Notes: generated by a model from the sequence alone, not told the origin. 64,000 bases of DNA from Balanoglossus misakiensis (GCA_040954595.2 CM082587.2:6386001-6450000); one strand, 5' to 3'; shown: positions 1 through 14,700, counted from the first letter of the stretch. A program made the numbers and translations.

Positions 1-1030
1 GTGACTGCTTCTTCATCGCAATTCAACTTCTGCGACTTCATTGCAAAATATCTCTGTTGAAAAAGGTTAAGACACAGCAAGCCATAAATGTTTTACAGTA
101 ATGTCAGGAACAAGGGCTTTCAACAATATACAAGTGTCACCCATCGTATGATTCGTCAGAGTTAAACTGTTGCATGTGAAAAAGTCACTGACTTGACAGG
201 TATTTATGGCGACAGGAAACGATGATATTTATACAAAATGAAATGATTAATGGTCATGTATTATGGATACACATTATACTGCCCTCCGAGGAAATATAGA
301 GTACATTTAAAAACAACCCATATAAGGGATGTTTAAATCGTTATTAGCAGTTATTTATAATATTATACCCAAAAGCGTGATGATCTTGTTCATTTAAATA
401 TTGTCGATGAACAGATGGGCCATGATCTAGGTTAAAGCGACACTAACTGTAACTTTTGGCCTTATTTTTCAGTCTTTTCATTCCGTGTACCAAAATTTGT
501 TCTACTCCAAACAGCATGCTAATATACCCAGTACTCCACTTGTCAAACCAGTGAGGACCATTGCTATTGTTGACAAATGATTTCTAGTCCGGACTTGAAT
601 TCAGGGTTTGCACAATAACAATGCTGACAATTCACTGCCACTGGGTTATATATGATATAACTACATTAATCTGCGAAAACATACAGATATACAATTAGAC
701 CTTACTATGACCAATCTATACAAGAAGTTTAATTAAACTCGCTTCAATAATTTTGGCGTGATGCCAAATTGCAAATAATTGGACCTGTATATGTATATGA
801 TGTTGTGATCTGTATGTTATATCAGACATAATTTCAGCATTTCGGTATGGTAAATATACCCTCACAATTTTGTTACCATTAGTCGTATACGGAAATGTTT
901 TATTCATAGTGTACATGTATATCAAATGTCATTCGCTTGATAAACGTGAACGCCATGTGACATCAATATTGGTAGAAATTAATTTCATTGTTTTCCAGAT
1001 GGTTCATTGACTTTCTTTTCAACAGACGCA

Positions 1031-1038
1031 TGACGTCA
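1031..1038. promoter_or_regulatory. Perfect CRE palindrome TGACGTCA
   Basis: An exact TGACGTCA octamer, the binding site known for CREB/ATF-type bZIP factors. No promoter or gene start is visible next to it, so its activity is unknown. Confidence 0.3.
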
Positions 1039-1448
1039 CCATCACTTAAAAATAAATTTAATCCGCAATGTCTTACGAAACTCGTGTGTGATATTTATCT
1101 TCAGTGGAGCATTCTGTAGTCAGGAAATGTACAGACTTTGATACAGATAGGATTTTTTCTCTCTGATACTGCGACAAGCTTTGTCCTATCATGCATAAAA
1201 CACAATTATTCATAATACTCTTAGTATTACAATATATTTCCCCAGGGTCTTGGATATGGCTTAAATTTCATGGTCTATCTGTCTCATCATAGAATTTTCC
1301 TCTACCCTTTGGTTGGTTAAGAAAGCGAGTCAAAACCTGCTTCCTATAATTAATAATGAAATGATTTGTATGCCTGATGGAGATTCTATTATTTGCTTAG
1401 CGAAAGAGTGATTATACAAATGTTTGATTTATTCTTATGTATGCCACT

Positions 1449-1527
1449 GACTCATTCACTCACTCGCTCACTCACTTACCTACTTATACTTACTCGCTCA
1501 CTAACTCACACACTCACTCACTCACTT
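1449..1527. repeat. Degenerate (CTCA)n microsatellite
   Basis: Repeated CTCA/CTCG/CTTA tetranucleotides. The overlapping open frames rich in T, H, S and L are repeat translations. Confidence 0.85.
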
Positions 1528-2666
1528 ATTCTCTCATGTTCCCCTTTGTCTATAGTTCTCTTAAGCTTACGGCCATTTATGACAGAGTACTGGATGTGAT
1601 ACTGAGTATAACGGCATGGGCATGGCTGTTTTCATTTATGTGTAGGGGTCAGGAAAAGCCACAAATTTAAAGGGGCAAAGGATATCTTGATCACCTGAAG
1701 TGGATTTCCCCCCACCCTCGAATGGTGAACACCCTTGATTTGTCCGCCAATAGATGTATTTGCCTGATTTCATTTCCATACGTGTGGTACGCCCTCAACT
1801 TCCTTGGACCCTTTACAATGTTTGATCGAAGGATCAACGGCGGTCTTTGATATTCAGGGCGGGGTCCTTTCTTTTAATTACAAACAGTATGGTTGATCCT
1901 TGCATTGTGCTATGGAACATGAATACTCATGCGCAGAAGAGTAGACAACTTCGCCCCTGTTGCAATTGCCATTCATTGTGGCACACACATTATTATAATA
2001 ATCTGTCATTTGGTAGCTCAAAGTAAGTATATCTGCGGATAGTATTATTGAAGCTTAAAATACTCAGCAATCAATCTTGCTGGTGATGTCATGTATCAAC
2101 ACACAACTATCACTCTGCATTCATCAGCAAACGTCGCTTTGATGGTCATGATCTACTATCGAATGATTTGCTAAAGTATCTTATAAGTGCTCAGAACATC
2201 CATTTGAAAATTTGAATGATCACTTATAACCAAGCGCAGTGTTATAATTACTCTTACATTTTATATTTGTCACATTTTGAAATAGCTCCAATTCCACACT
2301 GTATGCACAATTCAAAAATGTATCATTCTAATCAAAATATCCCCTAATTTGATGAATTACGCAGGAAGTCTTATTTACATCAGTTTCACTTCACTGATTA
2401 AGACAAATTTGGATTTTCAAAATAGAGAGAGGAAGGTCATATACATGTATCCGCCTGTAGAACATCAATATCACTCCTTCGATCTCGGACGAAAATAAAA
2501 TAGGTTAATTGATACCTATGTTTCACAATCACAGAAGGCTAGTTGATTTTCTCGATTTTTAAAGCATCGTTCTTTGTATTCAAAAGCATTTCATTGAAAA
2601 GACACAAAGCAGTGTCTCCGGGGCCTGTGAGTACAAGTATCATTTACCGCTTGTACCATTAACATA

Positions 2667-2672
2667 TTTATT
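2667..2672 (-). terminator. Polyadenylation signal of the small peptide gene
   Basis: AATAAA on the minus strand, starting 26 nt downstream of the predicted stop codon (2698-2700). The short distance gives a compact 3' UTR and supports the two-exon model above it. Confidence 0.45.
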
Positions 2673-2697
2673 CAAAACGACACATGAGCTAAGAAGT

Positions 2698-3199
2698 TCA
2701 TTTGCTTCCCGCACCAAAGAAAAATGAAGAAGCTGTAACGGGAGAAAAACAACATTTTTACCAGCGCTGTTCGGATTGAATCGCGGACTCAGCGGTAGAA
2801 GCCAATCATGACATTGAGAAATTGCCGGCAGAGATCTGTTGCATTGGCCGCACTAAAAGTTTTCGCTTTCCAGAGGTTGACTTGTAGAACAGTATCGTAG
2901 CAATGTTCACAGTGCCGTGAAAAGTAATACAAGACCTGTCACCTTTAGATGATACAGCAGTGAGAGACATATGTATCCATAGTACAATTGAAACTGACGA
3001 CTTTTCAGGCAGAGTTCTGAACCACAGGAAACACTCGGTACAATTACGCACTAGGCAGAGACTTACCTCGACTTTGAGTATTCTCTCGACTTTTTCTGAC
3101 AAGCTGGTGTCTACTTGCAGGTAAGACTGGCATGCTTAGGACTATATGCAGTAGAAGTGTTAAAACAAAGAATATACTGGCAATCCACTTCGAAGACAT
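2698..3199 (-). CDS. Candidate small secreted basic peptide (two exons)
   Basis: Exon 1 is 3199-3067 and exon 2 is 2732-2698, both on the minus strand. Exon 1 starts with ATG and encodes 44 residues. A lysine/tryptophan N-terminus (MSSKW) leads into a hydrophobic core (IFFVLTLLLHIVL), which looks like a signal peptide likely cut near residue 22. Basic sequence with RKSR follows. The exon ends at a perfect donor (G|GTAAGT) in phase 1. About 330 bp downstream is a strong acceptor, a pyrimidine-rich tract ending in TTACAG. It keeps the frame, adds ASSFFFGAGSK and then stops with TGA, followed by AATAAA. The precursor is 55 aa, and the mature part about 33 aa with many Arg/Lys and one Glu. Without splicing the frame would run only seven more codons. 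I do not recognise the family. A neuropeptide-like or antimicrobial-like peptide is possible, but that is inference; exon 2 is the less certain part. Confidence 0.45.
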
Positions 3200-5005
3200 C
3201 TTATTCCCCGTCTCGCCCAGTCTTCCTCTGTTGGAACCGAAAAACGCAAAATAAGGAGGGGTCCGTTTTTAGCAGTGCCAAGTAAGGGATGAACTATCTG
3301 AGTAATCAACAACGGTATGGATAGCGCATCCTTTTATTTCGTTGTGTGCCCACCTACGTGTAACTTCATTACTTTATCTGGCAAAGATTTAACCCCCTAG
3401 CCAGGCAAACGTTGAAGCTCCTCGCACGACGAGCGCTGGACCACCTAGCTGAAGGAATCCCTTAATGTTTGGGCTTTCACATTCATGTGGCAATCACTGC
3501 CATTAAAGAAGGGGGTGCCAGAGATGTACATGACGTACGTTTCAAAACTAAACACCGACTTAGAAGTCCCATTAATACATTAGTTTTGAAAAGCTAGTTG
3601 GGGTGTCAAATACGCATTTTGAACTGCAAGCGTTTGTGAGCCATGAACGTCGTAGGAATACGAATGATTACTTACTGAATGCCAATTAATAGGGAGGGCG
3701 CGGTTCATTCTAATTCACTTTACCATAAAGCTGATTTGTACGAATGTTAGTGTACTAGCTGATAAAGCTTCGTCGTAGGGGTCCACTGTACATGTACCAG
3801 TACACGATTGTGTGTCACAATCAGAAAAAATATAATGCATACAAAAATCATGTATGGTGTTTTCTTTATATCAATTAATAAAAACTCCTCTATTGGCACC
3901 TTTGTTGAAAAATTACTACAATATTGCAACTGTCTTTTTTGTGAAATAGTATAACATTAGACAGCCCATTTAAGCATATACTAGAGTTAAGGTTTTGAGT
4001 TGATGTGTGTAACTATTGGACCAATCTCACCCCCCCCCCTCCCCCACGAAATCTTTAGTTGATGTTCACCTATTTGCACATCTCAGTGTGTAGAACATGC
4101 GTACCGGTAGACCTGGTGTTTTATGTAAAAGAGCGCAACATGTAATTTAGGCGAACCCATTTGCCTTAATTAAGGCTACTTTGCAATGTGTGGACCACAT
4201 TAATATCCAATTTTAGGTTACTTATTATTGCTTAAGTAATGTTTTGGGTTTTTGAGTGGAACACAGGTAACTATGAAGCAAAAATTGCTTCCAAACCATT
4301 TGGACGACTGTTGACCTAACTCCACCCATCGTGGCATATTCGTTGCTGCTTGCAGCTGTACTGTATTTCAAACTTCTATCGATAAACACAATGATGCGTT
4401 CAACGATTATTGAATAGCTGCCTATTGCACAATATCCAGACGATTCCTCACGCACAAAAACTGTTGGTCTCCAGACAATCAATGTTTCGACACAATTCCT
4501 GCCAAGAAAAAATCTTTGACATATCCTGAAATTTACTGACTCGGAAGCAATTGACGCCACAACACGACGCTTGATTTACAGTGGGTGGTGTTTTTTTCAC
4601 AGTCGTGCGACCATAGACGCTTCACGCCCCAGGCACAGTCACTGCGATTGAACTCCGTTTATTACGTTATTAATATCGCACCCATGAGTTGATATTCCCA
4701 TGAGGGATAATACGCTATCCTGTCACACAAGGCCTCAGACATTAACAGAAATGGCACATTAGATTAAAAGATTACGTCCTTCGACATCAAATGCAACCGA
4801 CAAAAATTCCCACCAAGTGTCAACTTTGAAAATGATACCCACATGATCACTAAATTTCTTGCCTTTTTTCTGGGTCACAGGACTATTGGTAGGGTACAAT
4901 TATATAAAAATACTGCATGCCCGGGGAGCAATATAATGTAATTATGATTACTAAAGAATAACGCAACACTTCATTGTATGTAGCTGAATTTCAGTCTACG
5001 ATGTG

Positions 5006-5024
5006 CCCCCCCCCCCCCCCCCCC
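5006..5024. repeat. Poly(C) run, 19 nt
   Basis: Uninterrupted run of 19 C. It is one of about 17 such runs of 10 nt or more in the window. Confidence 0.95.
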
Positions 5025-5421
5025 TCTGAATTCCGAGTATCACGCTGATGGTGGCATTGACGCTAGTCACGCTGAACTGCTTAACATTCACCACTGATGA
5101 CGTCGGCACTCCGACTGAATAATTCGCAGGTTTCCTTCTTACAAATCCGGTTTCTTGGTGAAAGTCACACGTTTAAAAAAATGCTATAAAACAGGCCTAC
5201 GGCACTATTAATACAAATGCTCCTGCACGCCTTTTGAGTTTTAAATGTGAGGTCATAGATATGCGCCGTTTCCCGCGATACCGCTGGCATTATGTCCTTA
5301 TGTTGTATCATTTTCAGCTGCACATTAATCTTCTGAGTGTTGTTTCACACGGCTACTTTCATCTTGTGGAATAGAGAACGCACGTTGTCACATGATAACG
5401 TCCTAGCTCCCATGGCCATGC

Positions 5422-5465
5422 AAGATCTCGCAGGGTCTCATGGAGTTCAGAAAATGGTCTATTAA
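5422..5465. repeat. Dispersed repeat fragment (partner at 30820)
   Basis: The segment starting AGATCTCGCAGGGTCTCATG matches 30820-30862 (AGATCTCGCATGGTCTCGTG...) with a few substitutions across about 42 bp. The two copies are 25 kb apart, which suggests a dispersed element whose borders I cannot define. Confidence 0.5.
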
Positions 5466-5699
5466 AACCCATACCTTCATAGTCAACACTGCGACGTCGT
5501 GGTGTTTCAAACGACAGGACTTAATAGGTTGCCCCTATCTTCTAGATTATGTCGTGCCTCCATGTTACCTTTGATTCAATGCATGAAGAAACACTTCGAA
5601 GTTGCAAACTTTAATAACTCTGAAAGTGCATATGAATGATGTGACCTTTACTGAAACATGAAATGTAGACATGTGCCGTCACTAAACAAAGTTCTATTC

Positions 5700-5815
5700 A
5701 TAGTTACCATGGAAAGTTAAAATCCAGCCAATCGCACATTTTCATTTGGGTGGCACCAAGAACGCTTACTAGACACTTCGTTTTTACCATAAATTACCAT
5801 ATGCAAATTAGATGC
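5700..5815. repeat. Diverged copy of the 40.15-kb MITE-like repeat
   Basis: Shares interrupted blocks with 40187-40310, including ATCCxGCCAATCxCA, TTTCATTTGG and TGGCAC. The similarity is patchy, so this is an old copy. Terminal repeats are not clear here. Confidence 0.45.
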
Positions 5816-8614
5816 GATTGCTTAGCGCTCGCCTCCTCAAGATCAAAGGCTTTCAAAACGTCATCCCAAACAACATTGACTGCAGGGTGCTTAGAAAATG
5901 GGTAAGTGAAGATATGTACTCTACTATCGTCACGTTTTAAGCTTCCCTCCGAGTATAATATGTTTATACATATCGTTGAAGAGAGCCACATGCGTGGGAG
6001 GTAAGTAACTATGCAGGGATACACGTCATTCTTTGCAAACTGTAATCAAACGACGAGATTACTGTATAGGGAATATCCACCACGAACATTTTGCTCTGAC
6101 CGGAGAATCGATAACAGATATTTTCGTACAATGGTAGCTGGTGGTGACGTGAGCCCAGACTATGGATGTTGCCATAGAAGTTGGCCCACACCTAGTACCT
6201 CTGACTGTGCCGGTATTGAGGCCAATCGCTTACAAAAAGCATATACAGTACGTTAGTTACTCCCCCCCCCCCCCTGAGTAATGGTGTGGATTTTTCTGCA
6301 CTTTTAATTCGGCTGACATGCAGGCAGTGTGTCTTTAAACTATTACGCATGATTTTGATGCACCAGGTGTATGATTAAGAGCGAAAGTGTGGATGGACAT
6401 GTTGGTATCTGCATGATCGCGGTAATAGGATTAACTGAAAGGCCTTTGTGATTATAGTGCTATTTGTGTCGTGTGAACATTTTTACTGAAACCGAACGAC
6501 CTCCACTTCTGGATTAAAAACAATCGTTTTATCAAGTACGAACGACTATTATAAATAAGCATAATTTGCTATCAAGCTGGTCCGTAGAGGAGTGGACAAG
6601 CGAAAGCATTCTTGGCTTCAAACTTGCGACAATAAAGTGGCGACATAGCCAAATTACCAGTTCCAGATACATAGTGCCTTATCAATTCAAGACAACCGTT
6701 GTCGTTTAATTTGTTTCTTGAACCTGGCAATTTGCATATTATCTGGAATGATATTCAACCTGTTTTTGATATAAAGCTAATTATCATGTATGAAGTGGAG
6801 TAGATCACAAACATATACCTTCGTCACTTGCGTGAAACCTTGCCTTCACTTTAAGTCCTACTTTCACCCATTCCATATGAAAGAGCAAAGGACGATTACC
6901 AAAGTAATCTCTTATAATGGACTGTTCCAAATGACTTCCTTACATAGGCCTCTTTCTTAAATACCGGCATAGACAGGGAACATCTTTACAAGTTTGCAGT
7001 TTGCTAAAAATAGAACCAACCCACACAAGGTATTCACAGTCGAACTTCAGATGACGTTACAGCTCTGGTAGTAATTAGAAAATCACACACAGATCTGTGG
7101 AAATTGCTCCTTTTCTGAGTTGTTACTGTGTCTTGTTGGCCCAATTCAAAAGGGCCCATCACCTCCCCATCCTAATTTGTCCGCCAACATTTACGAGATC
7201 TTTCCAGTAAACGCAGAACATCACGGTTTTTTCTATCCAACGCAAGATTGAGTCCAGATTCTCACTATGGATAATCGCCCTGTGGGTTTCTATAGATAGT
7301 AATTGTCGGCGGGTAATTTCCAGTCGCAGTGCGTGTATGAAATCTGCTGCGTCAATTTGATAACCTGCGGATGTGTTAGATCACTGTAACCTGGCAGCTA
7401 AGTATTCAAACCTTACACTGTAGTTGTTGGAGAAGCCGCCGAAGTGAGTATAGCCAGTTGTAATAATTCGAGGTCACCCAAAGAATATTCACACACAGCA
7501 CCAAACCTGAACAGCATGCCCCTGTATTCACGACACTCACAAAAACCAAATCCCAAGTCACGTGACAAACCTAACCATTCCCAGTATTATTATAGGGAGC
7601 TGTCACTGATCTGAGACATACGGTACATGTTTAATAAAGCCGGTCACAAATTATGCCATGTACATCACTTGTATGTTATGCTACATTAGCAGATTGCTTT
7701 TAAGTTGTTGACTTACTTTTCAACGTTATGAACCTCGAAACAAGCACAGTGCACGTGTAATAAGTGGGTGGGTGTTACACATTTCGCTTTCTAAGCTTTG
7801 CATTTCCCATTTCCGCCATAGATCTGCAATACGAACTGCAAGCAATAGGATGTAGTTTACGAATAATGCATTACTTTGAACACCTATGTAAAGCAGTTAG
7901 GAAATTAATAATAATGATAATCAGCAGCAGTTAATCCTTTTTAGGATTTTTGACATAAATAATTTTCCAGTCAGTACTGATTCGTGTTTTTTTTCTCTCT
8001 ATGAAGATGACTCACGAATATAATCCTAGGGAGATTATAAATTTACGCAGTTTAAATTTATTATTGCAATATGAGCCAAATTTTACAGCTTCAAAGTACA
8101 AGAAATCGTACCAGGGAAAGTCTTTCGGGACCAGTCACCAGCTTCCGCCTTGTGTAAGGAACCTTCGTTACACTAGGTAATATCGTATATTACTTGCAAT
8201 AAAACGATGACTTTTTTTTTAGTTCTGAGATGACGAATTAATCAGACGAGTACTAACGAATTGAAGAATATAAAAGAAAGATGACAAGGAGTAAATATGA
8301 GCTCATGGGAAGTGCGATAAATTAAAGATTGTATAGATGACAAATATGTCCTTAAATAATTGACAAGTTACACAACTCAAGACCAATGTATGACAGGACG
8401 TGGCTTAATGGTGGCACACCCCAGTACCTAAGTATACTATCAAGCTGATTACACCTCTAAGCATGGGTGAGTGAGGCAGTGAGTGAGTTGTCCTTGTTGC
8501 TCTATTTCTCCACAAGTTATGAGAAGAGTTACATCAACACATATAATAGAAATAAAGAAGAAATGAGAAATACTCAGTTCTCGAGGCAAATTTGAACAAA
8601 ATTTGAATAAAATC

Positions 8615-8673
8615 TGAGAGAGTGAGTGAGGGAGGAAGTGAGGGAGAGGGAGGGAGGCAGGCAGGCAGGAGGG
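8615..8673. repeat. Purine-rich GTGA/GGGA/GGCA microsatellite
   Basis: Tandem GAGT, GGGA and GGCA tetranucleotides. The S/L/P-rich open frames on the opposite strand are repeat artefacts. A shorter GTGA stretch lies at about 8466-8490. Confidence 0.85.
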
Positions 8674-11600
8674 AAACAGAGGCAGAAATTTCATATAAGC
8701 TAACCAACAACAGTTTGGCTATATCTTTGCCATTGAACATAATGGCATTTTGCTAACTTAGGCACTTAGTATCTGTAGACCTACCCCTGTGAGCAGCATG
8801 ATGTGAAACGTTTTCTTCCTGCTCAGAATTCAACGCGCCTGTAAGGATATTGTTAAAGTCTTCGCTATCTGCTAACACACTTACAAGGAAAGAGACAATA
8901 CACCCTGTGGGTGCGTCACTATAGTAACACTAATTATCGAGTTGACTTAAAATATTAACAGTCGCTTTCTTTGGTAAAATTTCACAAAATTTTCAACATG
9001 TTGCATGTGTGAGAGACAAAAAGAGTGGGGGGGGTAAATGAGTGCCGTGACTAACTTGAACCAAATATGGCAATATGATATATTCAGTTACTGATCAACA
9101 GGTGAGTTTAGTGGATAACTACGTGACTCATCTTCGGTTGGAAAACATCAAATCTGCAGTTCGTCCTGTAAAAAGGTCACTTTTACTATCTTTTAATCAA
9201 CAAAGTCATGACTGCGAGGCCCGGCTTACGACACTGTCTGAAGTGTTGGTACATTGTTTACTTTGATCAGATTGACCGCCGGTGAGAGAAGGGTAATACG
9301 ACTGATGACCTATCCTGAACACCCGCACCGCCTCAGAAGCACACCAGATGTGTTAATTGTTTGCCTGGAAGAACTGATCGTGCTCTGGTGTAAACAAGAG
9401 ACACTTTGATGCGCCTGATAACGCGTCTCCTTCCGAGACCTGTGGCAAGGAAGTTGACATCCCTGCAGCTTTTTGGTCATGCTACGTAAATGCTATTTTA
9501 AAAAAAAATTGAAATCTCAATCGAGTGCACATGGAAAGAGTGACACAATGTTCTCAGGTGTCGATGCTTTTGTCGATAATTTCGCATCGATGAATCTGCA
9601 AGTTTGCTGACCTTGTCCAGAAAGGAAAAATTATCAGCTGAATTCACGTTCCTGGTTCAGTTTCTTAAAATTTTCTATTTATAGTTTTTCAGGATGGAAA
9701 ACCGCTTGTACGGTACTATCCAGGGTAAGCACTTTGCAAGATCTCATTTATTAAATTCTTAAATTTTGTTAAATATTGTGTACATTTAATTAAAGTGGGA
9801 TTAAAGCTGCATGTGTACCATTAGCATATACATGATGTCACCAGCCATGAAGTCACCGTGACAAATCAAAGCTGCGCGCATCTGTATATGATGCTAATTA
9901 TTATGTGTCATTGAAAGAAAATATATCAAACCCTTACGTTTATATTGATTTTGAAAAAAAAATCTCCATGGCAACTGTTGCCTAGCAATGTTAATTCTTC
10001 CGTATCACCTTGAACATTTAGCTCCCCCCCCCCCCCTTAGCTACATTGCGATTATTTGGTCAATAACCGGGAAGCTTCTTAAACTCAAAGCCACTCTTTC
10101 TGAAATTCTACGTAAACCCACCACTCCAGAATTCTCCAAATGACCAAGAGCACGCATGCGCGGTATCTGTTTGTGGCAGAACGTTGTGCAGGCTGACCTC
10201 ACAATGTTATACTTCTCAGTTTGTGCCATAATAAACAATCTAAAAGACTTAATGGCAGTTTTCGGATGTAGGTTTTCAATGCCAGGCTTTAACCCGATAG
10301 TGTGTCGGGTTTAACATAAGACGCAGAAGCAACTACTATGATTGAAGGGATTATACGTCAAATTAAGGATTAGACCCTTGCTTGATAAATGCATTGGAAA
10401 CAGGTGTTCAAATGTTTTTGCGCCTGGCCCCACACACACACTGTGCGGTCTATACTCACTCAGTAGGACATATGTTCGCACGCGGTACGCAATAGATCGA
10501 ATCGCGTCGAGGGTGAATTGTGTTTTGCCCGGCTAACTGATGGTTTTGTCGATTGTCCTCGGTCGTTTCGCGCAGGAAGTAGCGATAATCGAAGATGACT
10601 GGCAGTTTTATTGTTTTCAACATTGCGGGAGTGCCACATTTATAGAAGCCGGAATATCACACCATAGACAGAGAATGCAGTAAACAGTTTACCCTGCAGG
10701 ATCCAGTCAGCAGACCATGGGGGATTTCTGTTTTGTTTCCCCCCTAAGTAAAGATATAAAGCTTTTATACATTTTCCGTAAATATTAATGTATCACAAAA
10801 TGCAAAAGGACTCAATAGTTAATGAATCTGCATTATTCAAAAATATTTATATGACCAAGCGAGTGCTGCAAGTTATTGGATTATCGATTCATAGAACCAA
10901 ATCTGGACTCCTAACAAGTGGTATCGACACATTTACAACTTAGGGATGAAATATGTAACTACGAATCATGGCAAATGTATGCCAATTAACTTAGCCCTGT
11001 ACATGGATATACCAAGATAATACGTCCGCCATGAAGTAATTTGCATATCTATATATTGGTTGCTCTACTTCATTCGTCACTCCCGGAGTCGCGTTTTACA
11101 AGAGCATTTCCATCAACTTCACAATGTTATTTATAGACTGGATTCTGACCTCTACACCAACATCTGTTATGGGAAGGGTACAAGCAACATGCAAGTTCAA
11201 AAACATGGTATATGGACAATTATTTCCAATGTTTCGGACAAGCGACCCGCAAAGGAGAAGAGAAACGAAAGGACAAGTATTGAAAAACAATTTATCTTTA
11301 ACCTTTGCAGATATACATTGTCCTCAGGCATACAAAATAGGACACAGTCGATCGATCGATCAATAAATGCATTACTTCGAAAATAGAGTTGAAAATAAAA
11401 AGACAAATCGATCCCGGTATGTTCAAACAATGCTGTCAACCTATATTTAGTTTTCAGTTCACATGATCCTCGATAAAACAATTACATATGTCTTTCAGAT
11501 ATGTATATTTAGTAACATTTCAAAAATAGCAGTTAGACACTTTAAAATGTAAATAAAAGAACAGTAGATTCTACCGCAAATATACCTTGGAATATATAGC

Positions 11601-11759
11601 CATGAAAAAGTAGGTGAGAAGCCTGAAACAAACATATACCGGCATAAAAAGATATATACAACATGCCCTAATGACCAAATGATGGTAAACAAATGCATTA
11701 TACCCGGTTCACGATAGGCTTTTGAGAAAGAAAAAAAATTCTCCAGAATTCCCTTTTGA

Positions 11760-11776
11760 GGGGGGGGGGGGGGGGG
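11760..11776. repeat. Poly(G) run, 17 nt
   Basis: Uninterrupted run of 17 G, able in principle to form a G-quadruplex. It lies in gene-free DNA. Confidence 0.95.
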
Positions 11777-14700
11777 ATAAATTCTTACAAGCTCATAGTC
11801 TAGTACTATATTCTTATCTACAGATCTCGATGACTTTGGATAACATGTTGTAACGTGGTGGACTTCCAATTATTACAGTTTGAACGCCTTATGCACATGT
11901 GCGTCCAATCCAAATGTTCTGCAAATTTTGCGTTCAACGCATTCAAATAGTAGACTGCCTTGGCTGCCTTCCATATTTCATGGGTAACTTTTAAGTAGTC
12001 TTTAGTTTTGTCCCTTCTTTCACCCAAGTTGCTGCCTCTTCTCTTTGACTACGAATAAAGAAACAGCAACTCACTCACTCCTGCAACATTAATTAGATGT
12101 ATGTACAAGCCGACGACCGAACACATCAACTTGCTTCATACACATAGTATTTTCCAAGATGTGTTACTTCCTATAAATCGACCTGCATAAATAAAATAGA
12201 GTGGACTTCCTGTACCACTTTCTTAAGCCTAGCTGGTGGCAGTAAAATGAATTTATAAAGTTGATGTAATTACCGGTATCGTGTTCAGGTTATGTTTGAA
12301 AGTAATCGCACACAAAAAGTCTTTTCCTGTTAAATAATTGTCATATAGGGTAAAGAACACACAGTGGAATTATCTCCCGGATTTTAATAAACTGCAAAAA
12401 TTTGCCAACATATAAAAATGTGTTTTCTGAATTATATATATTCGGCCTGTTTCTATCTGTAACCGTTATGACATATCGTAAAATGAAAATGTAAGCACGT
12501 AAAAATAACTTGATATTCTTTAGTATTTCAATGGATTTTTAGAAATGCATACATTTAGAAATGTATAAATTCTGAGTCTAACAACGTATCTCACCAAACT
12601 CATCTTGAGTATCAAGATAACAATATTCCAGTGATACTTCCTAATATTTCGAGGCATATAAGTCTCGGATATAAGCACTTTTGATAATAAAACAGTAACA
12701 TACTCTGTTACCCCAGTATTATCCATTAGAAGGTGTTGTGGGCCCATAGTGCATTTAATTAATTGATTAGACCAAATGGGTTTACCCTTTGCGAGTTGTA
12801 TGCACGGGTCAGCTTGTTATGAAACCTATTCCATTCGGGCTGACGATGAATACCAGTGGTTACGCGCAGACATTTACACGTAATCAGGTATAGGGCTCCG
12901 AAGAACAATGTACTTTTGCAGAGAGGCGCAATCGCGACGCCATTGTAGCTCTTGGATTTGCCGCAACCTCTGTGCGTTCTTTACCCTACACGACATGATG
13001 GTGCGAAGCGATGGCGCATGCTTGCATCGACATGCAGTCACACTAAAGGGCATACGTTTTCTTTGGATGAAGTAATAATTGATTGTAGAATCATACAAAT
13101 CGAACAGACGCGGATCCCATGAGTGGGATTTTTTGTAAAAAAAAAATCTGACGCAATGATTTATACTTAAAACCTCGGATGATTTTGATGTTTGTTGATT
13201 TGTGTGCTAACTTTTCTAAATCGACCCAGTGCAATGTGTTATTTCCCAATCGATGCTAAACTCATCTATTTTCGTCCGCATCATAAAATGTACGTTCCTC
13301 AACGAAAATGTCAAAGAAAATTTAAAATATGTTCATGATGCAAGCATACACTTCACTTTGACACAGAGAGCAATCATGAACACCTACACATTCTCCTGCA
13401 TTAATGTTTAATTTAATTAATTCATCCGTTATATGTAATTGGAATTTTTATAAGAATTCATCCCAGCGGTAACAAATGAACATGTAATTATATAAAAAGG
13501 GCAAATGTCAGTTCTACTTGTCACTGCTCACTTTTTGTAATTAATAAATCCCACACGAGTTTCTTGTGTGAATCCGGTTCTCTTTCAATTCTAGTTCTAA
13601 TAGTAATTTGCAGCTGTTGCCTGACAGATCGTTGCCCAAGCTCGAAAAAATAAGAAAACTATAACCTCCCCCCCCCCCAAACAAAACAAAACTGACAACA
13701 AACCTCCAGCCACTTAAAAAACATCTGGCAGGTATGTAGAAATTTTAAAAACCAAACTACTTGTTGAGCTGGTAATTGGGGATATGTCCCTCGACTGAAG
13801 AAGACTAGTGCAGTGCATATGGATATATTTGGCAAAGATATGAAGCAAGTTACCGTGGATACACATGGTGACACAATATTGTCTTTGAAGCAAGGGACTT
13901 CCAAATGTATGTTCTCTTCTGTAGGCCTAGACAAGATCAGAGTATCATCCCATCGTTAAAAATTCTATCAGTAATGTCTGGGGAGGGTGTGTGTTGTGCA
14001 ACCTTTCATCAATTTTCCTCCTAGTTATTTGGGGTACAAAGAGAGAAAGACTATGTTCAGATCTGGTAAAACTGACAATGAGGAAGACTGGCCTGAGTGC
14101 GCATGTGTATATGCAAACACACCAATCCGATTAAAATCAGATGCGCTTTGAAAAAAAACCCAAGATTTTCTATGGGTCAGATGTAGAGAGGCGGACATTC
14201 GACTGAGAACAGAAAAACCAAGAATTAGTAAATGTGAAGGTTGAGTTAACTCTATATCTGTATCAGATTGCAAACTTATCAACTTATCCATGATACCGAT
14301 ATTAAAGCTGCTGTTTGACATTTGTGTGGATAAAATAAGTTTTATCCGATCATACCAAAGATCATAAAATCCTGCATTGCTGCTTATAAATTACAAATAT
14401 CCTTGCCACTTGGTAAAAAATATAGCAACTCAGGTAGTCAGGTGTTACAGACACTATCTATAAATTAAGACTTCGAAAGAATATACTAAATTGCTTTTGT
14501 GACTGGGATTGGCACTTAATTACATATTGCTCAATTTGTCACAATGGACATCCAGTTTTTAGGCATAATTAGTAATTAGTACTGACAAACCCTGGAGATA
14601 TTTATAAGATGACTCAGTAACCCTTTGATAATACAGGGATATATTTAGTTGCTGACGTATATTCTCTTTGAAATAGTATTAGTTGAGTTTGATTTGAAAC

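Larger units (their letters stand above)
1..2660. other. Gene-free AT-rich stretch
   Basis: I see no coding exon that I can support here. The stretch is AT-rich and contains a perfect TGACGTCA site at 1031-1038 and a degenerate CTCA/TCAC microsatellite at about 1449-1527. The short open frames across the microsatellite are products of the repeat. Confidence 0.6.
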
